The notes beneath the pieces were generated by a model. That model worked only from the letters and a program-made list of their open reading frames with translations, did no database searches and had not been told where the DNA came from. A program made the translations under genes and the position numbers. Shown in pieces: positions 18,382 to 27,955 of a stretch of 64,000 nt of DNA (the stretch's first letter is position 1; each line of letters begins with the position of its first letter). This DNA comes from Rhodovulum sp. MB263 (lineage in GTDB: Bacteria; Pseudomonadota; Alphaproteobacteria; Rhodobacterales; Rhodobacteraceae): the NCBI RefSeq assembly GCF_002073975.1, contig NZ_CP020384.1, positions 930,001 through 994,000 on the forward strand, given 5' to 3'.

Positions 18382-18497
18382 AGAAAGCACGCATTGCGTG
18401 CTTTCTGCGAGTCTCGCGTCTCCTGATGCGAATCGGTCTGCCGCTTTCCAGAAAACAATAACTTGGCTTCAGGCCCCCTCCCCATTTTCGGGGAGGG
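18382..18497 (+). terminator. Two perfect hairpins downstream of ccr
   Basis: The first is an 11-bp perfect stem AGAAAGCACGC / GCGTGCTTTCT with a three-base loop (18382-18406), 28 bp after the ccr stop. The second is an 8-bp stem CCCTCCCC/GGGGAGGG with loop ATTTTC (18476-18497). Neither has a good U-tract, so they may be Rho-independent in a loose sense, mRNA stabilisers, or in the first case a protein-binding palindrome. Confidence 0.5.
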
Positions 18498-18579
18498 TAA
18501 ATACGCGAATTTCTCGGTTTTATGTCCTATGCTAGAGTTATTTTAACGTTTCATTAACCACTAGGAATGGACAACGACC

Positions 18580-18840
18580 ATGAAGCACGAATGGCTGATC
18601 GACATTCTTGGCGACCTCAAGAACTACGCGAGAAAGAACGGACTGACAGCACTGTCCGAGGAGCTTCTCACCTGTCAGGCTATGGCCGCAGTCGAGATTT
18701 CCTCCCTCGAGGCAGGTCGTGCACGAGGTCAGGTTGGGGAGAGAGCGTCGTCGATGACGGCGTGGGGTGATGCAGATTCATGTGATGCAAGGAGGCTTAG
18801 AATCGTTCCTGGACCGTTTGCAACGGGCAACGACGCTTGA
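18580..18840 (+). CDS. Small conserved-looking protein upstream of luxR
   Basis: An 86-residue frame starting MKHEWLIDILGDLKNYARKN. The first ~45 residues (to SSLEAG) form an amphipathic helix-rich unit that I recall in small ORFs before luxR genes in Rhodobacteraceae, without known function. The remaining ~40 residues are basic and overlap the luxR frame by about 70 bp, so the native C-terminus may be shorter in relatives and this tail may be a frameshift product. AGGAATGG lies 10-15 bp before the ATG. Confidence 0.55.
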   Translation: MKHEWLIDILGDLKNYARKNGLTALSEELLTCQAMAAVEISSLEAGRARGQVGERASSMTAWGDADSCDARRLRIVPGPFATGNDA

Positions 18841-19498
18841 GGATCTCTATCGGGTCACCGAGGATCTGCGCGACCGCTATGGCGTGTTGCACATCGTCTA
18901 TCACTGGGTCAACAGCGTCGGCGAACGCTATGGCGCTGGTACCTACTCGACCGAATGGGTCGACCGCTATCTCGAATGCGATTACCTGATGATCGACCCG
19001 GTGATCTTCGGCTGTTACAGCCGGTTTCATCCGGTCGACTGGAAAGAGCTGGACTGGTCCTCGAAACAGGCGCGGGCCTTCCTGCGCGACGCGATGTCCT
19101 ACGGGCTCGGCAATCAGGGCGTCTCGATCCCGCTGCACGGACCGAAGGGCCAGTTCGCGCTGTTCACCGTCAATGACAGCTGCTCGGACGCGGAATGGGA
19201 GATGTTCAAGCAGGTCAACCTGCGCGACCTGATCCTGATTGCGCATGATTTCAACAAGAAGGCGCTGGAATTCGAGCAATGGTCCGATCCGGCGCCGCGC
19301 GCTGCGCTTTCGCCGCGGGAGCTGAGTGCGATGACGCTTCTGGCCAAGGGCATGAGCCGGGCGCAGGCCGCGCAGGAGCTGTCGATCTCAGAGCATACCC
19401 TGCGGGTCTATGTCGAAACCGCGCGGCACAAGCTCGGCGCGCTCAACACCACGCATGCCGTCGCCCGCGCCCTGAGCTCGGGTCTGATCGTGGTCTGA
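18770..19498 (+). CDS. LuxR-family quorum-sensing transcription regulator
   Basis: A 242-residue regulator with an N-terminal acyl-homoserine-lactone domain and a C-terminal LuxR helix-turn-helix. Ligand-domain hallmarks are present: W63 and Y67 in YSTEWVDRYLECDY, the D76-P77 pair in MIDPVIF, W91 in HPVDWKEL and G117 in GNQGVSIP. The DNA-binding part runs from LSPRELSAMTLLAKGMSRAQ through a recognition helix near EHTLRVYVETARHKLG. It should sense the signal made by the adjacent luxI. The start is uncertain: ATG 18770, GTG 18767 or ATG 18785 are all in frame, and upstream gene overlap makes translational coupling likely. Confidence 0.92.
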   Translation: MQIHVMQGGLESFLDRLQRATTLEDLYRVTEDLRDRYGVLHIVYHWVNSVGERYGAGTYSTEWVDRYLECDYLMIDPVIFGCYSRFHPVDWKELDWSSKQARAFLRDAMSYGLGNQGVSIPLHGPKGQFALFTVNDSCSDAEWEMFKQVNLRDLILIAHDFNKKALEFEQWSDPAPRAALSPRELSAMTLLAKGMSRAQAAQELSISEHTLRVYVETARHKLGALNTTHAVARALSSGLIVV

Positions 19499-19572
19499 TC
19501 GTGGTCTTATTGTTAAGCCCTTGTTGAAATTAAAAAATATCGAGGCAACGTGACCCCGGCGCGCTTCTGTTT

Positions 19573-19622
19573 AGCGCGTTGGTAACCAAGCGCTCCTTAG
19601 CCTGACCCGATAAAGTGATCGG
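19573..19622 (+). promoter_or_regulatory. Candidate lux box and promoter of luxI
   Basis: A 22-bp imperfect dyad at 19573-19594 has outer arms AGCGC/GCGCT and inner arms TTGGT/ACCAA around one base, with one extra G in the left half. A possible -10 (GATAAA/TAAAGT, 19609-19616) would start transcription near 19622, placing the dyad centre at about -39, close to the usual -42.5 of activating LuxR sites. The binding partner is presumably the LuxR encoded upstream. Confidence 0.55.
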
Positions 19623-19638
19623 CAGAGGGCTAAAAATC

Positions 19639-20280
19639 ATGCTGCGTTACATCTACGGCGTCGACCTTCACAAGTTTCCGCTTCTGCGCGACACCATGTT
19701 CCGGGATCGGGCGCGACAGTTCCACGATCGTCTCGGCTGGGCGGTGACGGTCGATGACAGCGGGGAAGAGCGCGACCAGTATGACGGGCTCAACCCGCTT
19801 TATGTCATCTGGGAACAGGCGAATGGCCAACATGGCGGGTCGATGCGGTTTCTGCCGACCACCGGGAGGACGATGGTCAACGAGCATTTCCTTCATGTCA
19901 CTGGCGGCGTCCGCATCGAAAGCCCGCTGATCTGGGAATGCACCCGCTTCTGCCTTGCGCCAGATGCCGGACGCGAGGTGACCGCCGGGCTGGTTCTCGG
20001 CGCGGGCGAGGTGATGGCCCATTTCGCGGTCCGGCATTTCGTTGCCGTCTTCGATCTGCGGATGGAACGGATCTATCGCCTGATGGGGGTCGAACCCGAC
20101 GTGATCGGCAGGGCGGGCCACGGCCGCAACTTGATCGGACTTGGCCTTTGGGAGATGCAGGAGGCGGCCTGGCCGCGCACCCTTGCCCGGCTCGGCATCG
20201 GCCGCGAGACCTCGCTCGACTGGTTCCGGGCCTCGTTCTCGGCGCCGACCACGGCCCCGCGCGAGCTTGCCGTCGCCTGA
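19639..20280 (+). CDS. Acyl-homoserine-lactone synthase (LuxI family)
   Basis: A 213-residue autoinducer synthase that makes an acyl-homoserine lactone from S-adenosylmethionine and acyl-ACP or acyl-CoA. All family-invariant positions appear: R24, F28, W34 (RARQFHDRLGW), D46, D49, R70 (GSMRFLPT), F84, E100 and R103 (WECTRF). The start at 19639 (MLRYIYGV) follows GCAGAGGG. It is 140 bp downstream of luxR with the candidate lux box between, implying positive autoregulation. The acyl chain cannot be predicted from sequence. The gene's position beside ccr, whose substrates are C4/C5 acyl-CoAs, is notable. Confidence 0.96.
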   Translation: MLRYIYGVDLHKFPLLRDTMFRDRARQFHDRLGWAVTVDDSGEERDQYDGLNPLYVIWEQANGQHGGSMRFLPTTGRTMVNEHFLHVTGGVRIESPLIWECTRFCLAPDAGREVTAGLVLGAGEVMAHFAVRHFVAVFDLRMERIYRLMGVEPDVIGRAGHGRNLIGLGLWEMQEAAWPRTLARLGIGRETSLDWFRASFSAPTTAPRELAVA

Positions 20281-20321
20281 TCGCGCTGGCACCTGCCGGG
20301 CGAGGCCTGTAGGCTGCGCTC

Positions 20322-21854
20322 ATGACCTTGCCCGAGCTGCGCTTTTCCGACGATCAGGCCGAAGCCCATGACCGCGTGACGGACTTGTTGCGCGGTTTCG
20401 GCGTCGATCTGGATGAGGGCTGCCTCGCGAACCGGACCGAAGGCAAGACCGCCGTTCTGGCCATCACCGGCAAGGCCGGGTCGGGCAAGACGCTGCTGCT
20501 GGCCGAGCTGGTGCGCGCTGCGGTCGAGGCAGGCGTCGAGATCGTCTCGGGCGATTACGAGAGCAAGCGCCGCAAGGAACGCCGGACCCTGGCAGTGCTG
20601 GCGCCGACTAACAAGGCGGCCAGCGTGTTGCGCCAGCGCGGCGTGCCGGCGACCACGATCCACCGCATCATCTACACCCCCGTCTACGACCCCGAATACG
20701 AGAAGATCGCCGAGTGGCTGACCGGCGAGGGCGAACGTCCCGAGATCGAGGGGCTGACCGAGGCCGCGCTCGACCGGGCGCAGGCCTTCTATGCCTCGGT
20801 CGCGTCGGTCCCCGGGGCGCTGGCTGCGGCCGGGCTCAAGGGCAGTGATTTCATCAATGGCTGGAAACGGCGCGAGGACCCGCTCGATATCGGCTTCGTC
20901 GACGAGGCCTCGATGCTGGACGAACGCCAGTTCGACGATCTGCGCGAACTTTTCCCCGCGCTCGTGCTGTTCGGCGATCCGGCGCAGCTGGCGCCGGTCA
21001 ACCAGTCGGGCAAGATGGTGTTCGACCGGCTGGCCGGACCGCAGACGATGGAACTGCACCGCATCCACCGTCAGGAGACCGATAACCCGATCCTCGATCT
21101 GGCCCATGCGCTGGCCGACCCCGAGGTCGATTTCGACCGCTTCGAGCGGATGGTCGAACAGGCTGCTGCCCGCGACAGCCGGGTCGAACTGGCACCCCGG
21201 GTCGATTCCGACCTGATGGCGCGCTCGCCGGTGCTGGTCTGGCGCAATGCGACGCGGATCCGGTTGATCCATGCCTTCCGCCATGCCCATGGCGCGCCGG
21301 CCGATGCGCTTCTGCCGGGCGAGCCGCTGATCTGCGACGGGATCGAGCTGCCGCTCAAGCACCGCAAGAAGCGGATCGATCTCGAGGCGCGCGGGCTGAT
21401 CAAGGGCGCGCAGGTGATCTATGTCGGCCCCGGCCGCAAGCCGGGCTTTTCGATCATGCATGTGATCGGCGCCGAGGACCCGCGGCTGTCGGTGGCCTCG
21501 ATCGTCAAGATCGAGATGCCCGAGGAGGAAGAGCCCTTCATCCCCTATGCCGCCACCATGGGCGCGGCCTTCCTGCACGGGGCGGCGGTGACGATCCACA
21601 AGGCGCAGGGCTCGCAATGGCCGGCGGTGCAGGTCTTCGCCCCCGATCTTTACGCGGCCGCCCGGGCGGGGCGGGTCGAGGCGGGCCAGCCGCTCTGGAA
21701 GCGGCTCGCCTATGTCGCGATCACCCGCGCCGAAGAGCGGCTGCTCTGGGTCACGCGCTACCGGCTGGCGCGACCCTCCGGGACGCTGAGCGCCGATGAT
21801 CTGACGGCCGCCCCCGCACCCCTGACCCTGACCGCCGAGGAGGCCCGCCCATGA
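20322..21854 (+). CDS. RecD/UvrD-like ATP-dependent helicase
   Basis: A 510-residue superfamily-1 helicase. Walker A is GKAGSGKT (50-57), followed by LAVLAPTNKAASVLRQRG, the Walker B-like IGFVDEASM, VLFGDPAQLAPV, and the C-terminal UvrD_C_2 motifs AVTIHKAQGSQWPAV and RLAYVAITRAEERLLWVTRY. It therefore resembles stand-alone RecD-like proteins with a 5'-3' helicase core and no N-terminal RecD accessory domain. A DNA repair or replication role is likely but unspecified. It starts 41 bp after luxI in the same direction and overlaps the SDR gene by four bases. Confidence 0.87.
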   Translation: MTLPELRFSDDQAEAHDRVTDLLRGFGVDLDEGCLANRTEGKTAVLAITGKAGSGKTLLLAELVRAAVEAGVEIVSGDYESKRRKERRTLAVLAPTNKAASVLRQRGVPATTIHRIIYTPVYDPEYEKIAEWLTGEGERPEIEGLTEAALDRAQAFYASVASVPGALAAAGLKGSDFINGWKRREDPLDIGFVDEASMLDERQFDDLRELFPALVLFGDPAQLAPVNQSGKMVFDRLAGPQTMELHRIHRQETDNPILDLAHALADPEVDFDRFERMVEQAAARDSRVELAPRVDSDLMARSPVLVWRNATRIRLIHAFRHAHGAPADALLPGEPLICDGIELPLKHRKKRIDLEARGLIKGAQVIYVGPGRKPGFSIMHVIGAEDPRLSVASIVKIEMPEEEEPFIPYAATMGAAFLHGAAVTIHKAQGSQWPAVQVFAPDLYAAARAGRVEAGQPLWKRLAYVAITRAEERLLWVTRYRLARPSGTLSADDLTAAPAPLTLTAEEARP

Positions 21855-22585
21855 CCGGCAGGACGATCCTGATCACCGGCGCCAGCAGCGGCATCGGCCG
21901 CGCCACGGCCGAACTGTTTCTGGACCATGGCTGGCGGGTCGGGCTGCTGGCGCGCCGGGCCGATCTTCTGGACGAGATCGCGGCAGGACGCGAGGCGGCG
22001 CTGGCGCTGCCCGCCGACGTGACCGATGCCCAAGAGGTTGACGCCGCCTTCGACGCCTTCATGGCCTGGGCCGGGCGGCTGGATGTGCTGTTCAACAATG
22101 CCGGCACCTTCGGCCCCTCGGGTCCGATCGACGAGATCGACCCGGCCGACTGGGCGCAGGTGCTGTCGATCAATGTCGGTGGCATGTTCCTGGCTGCCCG
22201 CGCGGCCTTCGCCCGGATGCGGGGGCAGGTGCCGCAGGGCGGGCGGATCGTCAATAACGGCTCTCTCTCGGCCCATGTCCCGCGCGAGGGCTCGGTCTGC
22301 TACACGACCACCAAGCATGCGGTGAGCGGGCTGACCAAGACGCTCAGCCTCGACGGCCGGCCCTTCGGCATCGCCTGCGGCCAGATCGATATCGGCAATG
22401 CCCGCACCGCGCTGGTCGAGGATCTCACCGAACGGGCGCGGGCCGAGGGGCGGCCGGTGCAGCCCACGATGGATGTCGCCCATGCCGCGCGCGCGGTCCT
22501 GCACATGGCCGATCTGCCGCCCGAGGCCAATGTCCAGTTCATGACGGTGATGGCGACGACGATGCCCTATATCGGGCGCGGCTGA
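21851..22585 (+). CDS. Short-chain dehydrogenase/reductase
   Basis: A 244-residue classical SDR with the cofactor motif TGASSGIG (9-16), NNAG (82-85), the active-site serine near 138-140 and the Y151-x3-K155 pair in CYTTTKHA. The arginines in LARRAD after the second strand suggest NADP(H). The substrate is unknown. It overlaps the helicase stop by ATGA and is probably translated from the same message. It is convergent with the TIGR02186 gene, whose stop is adjacent. Confidence 0.9.
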   Translation: MTGRTILITGASSGIGRATAELFLDHGWRVGLLARRADLLDEIAAGREAALALPADVTDAQEVDAAFDAFMAWAGRLDVLFNNAGTFGPSGPIDEIDPADWAQVLSINVGGMFLAARAAFARMRGQVPQGGRIVNNGSLSAHVPREGSVCYTTTKHAVSGLTKTLSLDGRPFGIACGQIDIGNARTALVEDLTERARAEGRPVQPTMDVAHAARAVLHMADLPPEANVQFMTVMATTMPYIGRG

Positions 22586-23353
22586 TCAGCTTTTCATCAT
22601 CCGGAAGGCCGCCGATGCGCCCCAGCCCGCGGCGATGGCGATGGCAAGCGAGAGGATCGCATAGGCCAGCGGATGCTCATGGGCCAGCAGATAGGTCCAG
22701 CGCTCGAGCCCGACCTTGTGCACGCCGATGGTGGTCTCATAGGCATCGACGACCTCGCCGCCGCGGGTCAGGAAGATCCGCGTGGCATATTCGCCCTCGG
22801 TCAGGTTCGAGGGAAGCGCGATCGAGGTTCGGAACAGGGTCTGTTCGTCCAGTTCGACGGCGCCGGGCAGTTCCTGATACAGCCCCGTCTCGGAGCGGAT
22901 GCGGATCAGCGCGTCGATGAAGCTCTGCGCCTCGGGGGTTTCCTCGGTGACGCCCACGGAGCGGATCGCGCGGGGGATCGAGACCTGGTGGCGCAGATCC
23001 TCGGTCTGCGACAGCGCGCGGTCCAGGGGCGCGGTCGTGGCCACGGCATAGAAACTGGGCGCGGCCGAGATCCGGACCGATTCCGTGTTGATCCAGATCC
23101 CGGCGCGGCGGTCCTTCTTGCGCACGGTCGCGGGCGTCGAGGGCCCGGCGACGGTGACCACCACCTCGAGCGGCGGGGCCTCGGGGGGCGGGGCATCGCG
23201 CTTGACCGCGCCGAAGATCAGGATCTCGGAGCCCGCGAAATTGGTTGTGATCGAGACCCGGGTCTGGCTGAGGCCCGCGACCACGCTTTCGGCGCGGGCG
23301 GGCAGGGCGGCCAGCAGCAGAAGCGGCAGCAGAAGGGTCAGGCGACGCAGCAT
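22586..23353 (-). CDS. TIGR02186 family membrane-anchored periplasmic protein
   Basis: A 255-residue protein with an N-terminal signal peptide ending near ALPARA, a periplasmic beta-rich domain (VVAGLSQTRVSITTNFAGSEILIFGAV) and one C-terminal membrane helix (about 225-248) followed by a short basic tail. This is the arrangement of the TIGR02186 family, which regularly accompanies a TauE/SafE transporter in alphaproteobacteria. The molecular function is unknown. Its ATG overlaps the stop of the TSUP gene (TGATG), so the two are coupled. Confidence 0.8.
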   Translation of the reverse strand: MLRRLTLLLPLLLLAALPARAESVVAGLSQTRVSITTNFAGSEILIFGAVKRDAPPPEAPPLEVVVTVAGPSTPATVRKKDRRAGIWINTESVRISAAPSFYAVATTAPLDRALSQTEDLRHQVSIPRAIRSVGVTEETPEAQSFIDALIRIRSETGLYQELPGAVELDEQTLFRTSIALPSNLTEGEYATRIFLTRGGEVVDAYETTIGVHKVGLERWTYLLAHEHPLAYAILSLAIAIAAGWGASAAFRMMKS

Positions 23354-24264
23354 CAGCGCACCCGGTCCGCGATGGAGTAAAGCTCGGACGGTTCGATCAG
23401 CAGGTCGAGCGCAAGCTTGGCGCAGACCGCCAGAACCAGCACCGCCAGCAGGATGCGAAGCTGTTCGGCCTTCATCTTCAGCCCGATGCCGGTGCCGATC
23501 TGCGCGCCCACGACGCCGCCGATCAGCAACAGAAGCGCCAGCCCCAGATCGACGGTATGGTTGGTCGTCGCATGCAGGATTGTGGTGAAGCCGCTGACGA
23601 AGATGATCTGGAACAGCGAGGTGCCGATCACCACCTTGGTCGGCATGCCCAGCAGGTAGATCATCGCGGGCACCATGATGAAGCCGCCGCCGACCCCCAT
23701 GATCGCCGACAGCACACCGACAAAGGCGCCCACGATCAGCGGCGGGATCGCCGAGAGATACAGCCCCGAGGTGCGGAACTTCATCTTGAAGGGCAGGGCG
23801 TCGAACCAGGTCCGCTGCTTGCGCTTGCGCGCGACGCCCTTGCGGGTGCGGTTGATGGCGGCGAGGCTCTCGACGAACATCAGGGCGCCGATGATGCCCA
23901 AGAAGACCACATAGCACAGCTTGACCAGCAGATCGACCTGGCCGATGCCGCGCATCAGGTTGAAGATCCAGACCCCCAGCACCGCGCCTGCCATGCCGCC
24001 GGCCAGAAGCACCGTTCCCATGCGCAGATCGACCGTCTTGCGGCGGAAATGCGCCAGCACCCCCGAGATCGACGAGGCGACGATCTGGGCGGACTGGGTC
24101 GCGACGGCGACGGCCGGGGGAATGCCGATGAAGAACAGCAAGGGCGTCAGCAGGAACCCCCCGCCCACGCCGAACATGCCCGACAGGATACCGACCATCC
24201 CGCCAAGCCCCAGCAGCAGGAAGGCATTCACGGATACTTCGGCGATGGGTAGGTAGATCTGCAT
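23353..24264 (-). CDS. TSUP (TauE/SafE) family sulfite-exporter-like permease
   Basis: A 303-residue protein with about eight membrane helices arranged as two repeats, each with the family signature: GMFGVGGGFLLTPLLFFIGIP (about 30-50) and AIMGVGGGFIMVPAMIYLLGMP (second half). A cytoplasmic basic loop (RTRKGVARKRKQR) separates them. It is likely to export an anion such as sulfite or another sulfonate-related product. Unlike the TSUP gene at 1930 it is paired with a TIGR02186 protein and belongs to a different subfamily. Confidence 0.88.
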   Translation of the reverse strand: MQIYLPIAEVSVNAFLLLGLGGMVGILSGMFGVGGGFLLTPLLFFIGIPPAVAVATQSAQIVASSISGVLAHFRRKTVDLRMGTVLLAGGMAGAVLGVWIFNLMRGIGQVDLLVKLCYVVFLGIIGALMFVESLAAINRTRKGVARKRKQRTWFDALPFKMKFRTSGLYLSAIPPLIVGAFVGVLSAIMGVGGGFIMVPAMIYLLGMPTKVVIGTSLFQIIFVSGFTTILHATTNHTVDLGLALLLLIGGVVGAQIGTGIGLKMKAEQLRILLAVLVLAVCAKLALDLLIEPSELYSIADRVR

Positions 24265-24320
24265 GACCGGTCCCTAAAGCGCCTTTGCCGGTCCTGGCAA
24301 GGATGCGCGGCCCGGCAGGG

Positions 24321-25292
24321 TCAGATTTTACGCTCCTTGACATAGGGCTCGCCGCCCGCACGGGGAGGGACGGCGCGTCCGACGAAGCCTGCCAGGATCA
24401 CCACGGTCAGGATATAGGGCAGCGCGTCCATCACCTGCCCCGGAAATGCGATCCCGGCAAGCTCGATATTCTGGTAGCGCAGCGCCATCGCCTGCAGCAG
24501 CCCGAACAGGACGGTCGCCCCCAGGGCCTGCCAGGGCCGCCATTTCGCGAAGATCAGCGCGGCAAGCGCGATATAGCCCCGCCCGGCGGTCATGTCCCTG
24601 GAAAACCCCGCCTGCAACGAGGTCGCCAGATAGGCCCCCGCCAGCCCGCAGAGGGCGCCGCAGATCGCGACCGCCGCATAGCGCGTGGCGGGAACCGAGA
24701 CGCCCGCGGTATCGACCGCTTCGGGGTTCTCGCCCACGGCCCGCAGCCGCAGACCGAAGCGGGTCCGGTACAGCACCCACCAGCTGGCCGGAACCAGCGC
24801 CACGGCGACATAGACCAGCAGCGTATGGCCCGAGATCAGCTCGGCATAGACGGGGCCCAGGACGGGCACCGGGCGCAGCGTCTCGGCCAGGGGCAGGGCG
24901 ATGGCGTCGAACCGCGCGCCGCCCGACAGCGAGGGCGTGCGCCCGCCCTGATGAAACCAGTCCTGGGCCAGCACCACGGTCAGACCGGCCGCCAGGAAGT
25001 TGATCGCGACGCCCGAGATCAGCTGGTTGCCCCGGAAGGTGATGGCCGAGAGCCCATGAAGCCCGGCCAGCGCCATCGAACTGCCGATCCCGGCCAGAAG
25101 CCCCAGCCAGACCGAGCCCGTCACCGCTGCGGTCGCAGCCGAGCCGAAGGCCGCGGCCAGCATCTTGCCCTCGAGCCCGATATCGTAGATGCCCGAGCGT
25201 TCCGAGAACAGCCCGGCGAGGCAGGCCAGCAAGAGCGGCGTGGCCAGCCGGATGGTGGAATCGAGCACCTGCAGCAGCGTTGCAAGATCCAT
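24321..25292 (-). CDS. Nucleoside-type ABC transporter permease 2
   Basis: A 323-residue membrane protein of the BPD_transp_2 family with about nine to ten helices. The segments LFSERSGIYDIGLEGKMLAAAFGS and RAVGENPEAVDTAGVSV are typical of the NupQ/YufQ permease of purine-nucleoside importers. The start at 25292 overlaps the stop of the first permease by one base (TGATG). It is last in the four-gene operon read leftward: BMP, ATPase, permease 1, permease 2. Confidence 0.88.
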   Translation of the reverse strand: MDLATLLQVLDSTIRLATPLLLACLAGLFSERSGIYDIGLEGKMLAAAFGSAATAAVTGSVWLGLLAGIGSSMALAGLHGLSAITFRGNQLISGVAINFLAAGLTVVLAQDWFHQGGRTPSLSGGARFDAIALPLAETLRPVPVLGPVYAELISGHTLLVYVAVALVPASWWVLYRTRFGLRLRAVGENPEAVDTAGVSVPATRYAAVAICGALCGLAGAYLATSLQAGFSRDMTAGRGYIALAALIFAKWRPWQALGATVLFGLLQAMALRYQNIELAGIAFPGQVMDALPYILTVVILAGFVGRAVPPRAGGEPYVKERKI

Positions 25293-26386
25293 CACGCCCG
25301 CCCTTTCCCGAGGGCGAGGAACAGCCGTTCCAGCGGCATCCGCACCATGTTGTCGAGCGCGCCGGTAAACAGGATCACCAGCGCCTGGATCACCACGATC
25401 AGTTCGCGCGGGATGTCGGTCCACAGCGCGAGCTCGGCGCCGCCCTGATAGAGAAAGCCGAACAGGATCGCGGCGAGCAGGACGCCCAGGGGGTGGTTCC
25501 GGCCCATCAGCGCGACCGCGATGCCGATGAAGCCCGCCCCCCCGACCGAGTTCATGACCAGCCGCTCGGCCTCGCCCATCACGGTGTTGACCGCCATCAG
25601 CCCGGCCAGCGCGCCCGATATCAGCATCGCCCACATCACCGTGCGCAGCGGATGGATGCCGGCATAGAGTGCCGCCGGTTCGGAATGGCCGAGCGCCCGG
25701 ATCTCATAGCCGGGACGGGTGCGCCAGATCAGCAGCCAGACCGCGAGGCAGGCCGCCAGCGCCAGCAGGAAGCTGATATTGGCGGGCGCGGCCTTCGAGA
25801 AGGCGATGCCCAAGGGCGCCGCCAGATCATGCAGCGTCGGCAGATGGGTGCCCTCGCCGAAGCGCGCGCTCGAGGGGTCCATCGCGCCCGCCGGGCGCAG
25901 GACGTTGACCAGAAGGTAATTCAGCAGCGAGGCCGCGATGAAGTTGAACATGATCGTGGTGATGACGATATGGCTGCCGCGCCGGGCCTGCAGCCAGGCC
26001 GGTATGGCGGCCCAGGCGGCGCCGAACAGCGCGGCGCCCAGCGCGGCCGCAGGCAGCGCCAGCGCCCAATGCGGCCAGGGCAGGGCGAGGCAGACCAGCG
26101 CCACGCCCAGCCCGCCCAGCGTTGCCTGCCCCTCGCCGCCGATATTGAACAGACCGGCATGGAAGGCGACGGCAACCGCAAGCCCGGTGAAGATGAAGTT
26201 GGTCGCGTAGTAGAGCGTGTAGCCCCAGCCATAGGTCGAGCCGAGCGCCCCCGAGACCATCATCTTCACTGCGGCCACCGGGTCTTCGCCGATGCCGAGG
26301 ATCACCAGCGCCGAAAGCAGCGCCGCGATCGCGAGGCTGATCAGCGGGATCAGGACCAGATCGGCCCATTTCGGTATCGTGTTCAT
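25292..26386 (-). CDS. Nucleoside-type ABC transporter permease 1
   Basis: A 364-residue BPD_transp_2 permease with about ten helices, the NupP/YufP type: GLFNIGGEGQATLGGLGVAL, HIVITTIMFNFIAASLLNYLL and RALGHSEPAALYAGIHP. It forms the channel together with permease 2. One base separates its start from the stop of the ATPase gene. Confidence 0.88.
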   Translation of the reverse strand: MNTIPKWADLVLIPLISLAIAALLSALVILGIGEDPVAAVKMMVSGALGSTYGWGYTLYYATNFIFTGLAVAVAFHAGLFNIGGEGQATLGGLGVALVCLALPWPHWALALPAAALGAALFGAAWAAIPAWLQARRGSHIVITTIMFNFIAASLLNYLLVNVLRPAGAMDPSSARFGEGTHLPTLHDLAAPLGIAFSKAAPANISFLLALAACLAVWLLIWRTRPGYEIRALGHSEPAALYAGIHPLRTVMWAMLISGALAGLMAVNTVMGEAERLVMNSVGGAGFIGIAVALMGRNHPLGVLLAAILFGFLYQGGAELALWTDIPRELIVVIQALVILFTGALDNMVRMPLERLFLALGKGRA

Positions 26387-26387
26387 G

Positions 26388-27950
<1,563 letters not shown>

Positions 27951-27955
27951 GGCGG

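Noticed and set aside
22586-24361. 591-residue frame spanning two genes
   Set aside because: Only its C-terminal part is the real TIGR02186 protein with its own ATG and signal peptide at 23353; the rest is the wrong frame of the TSUP gene.
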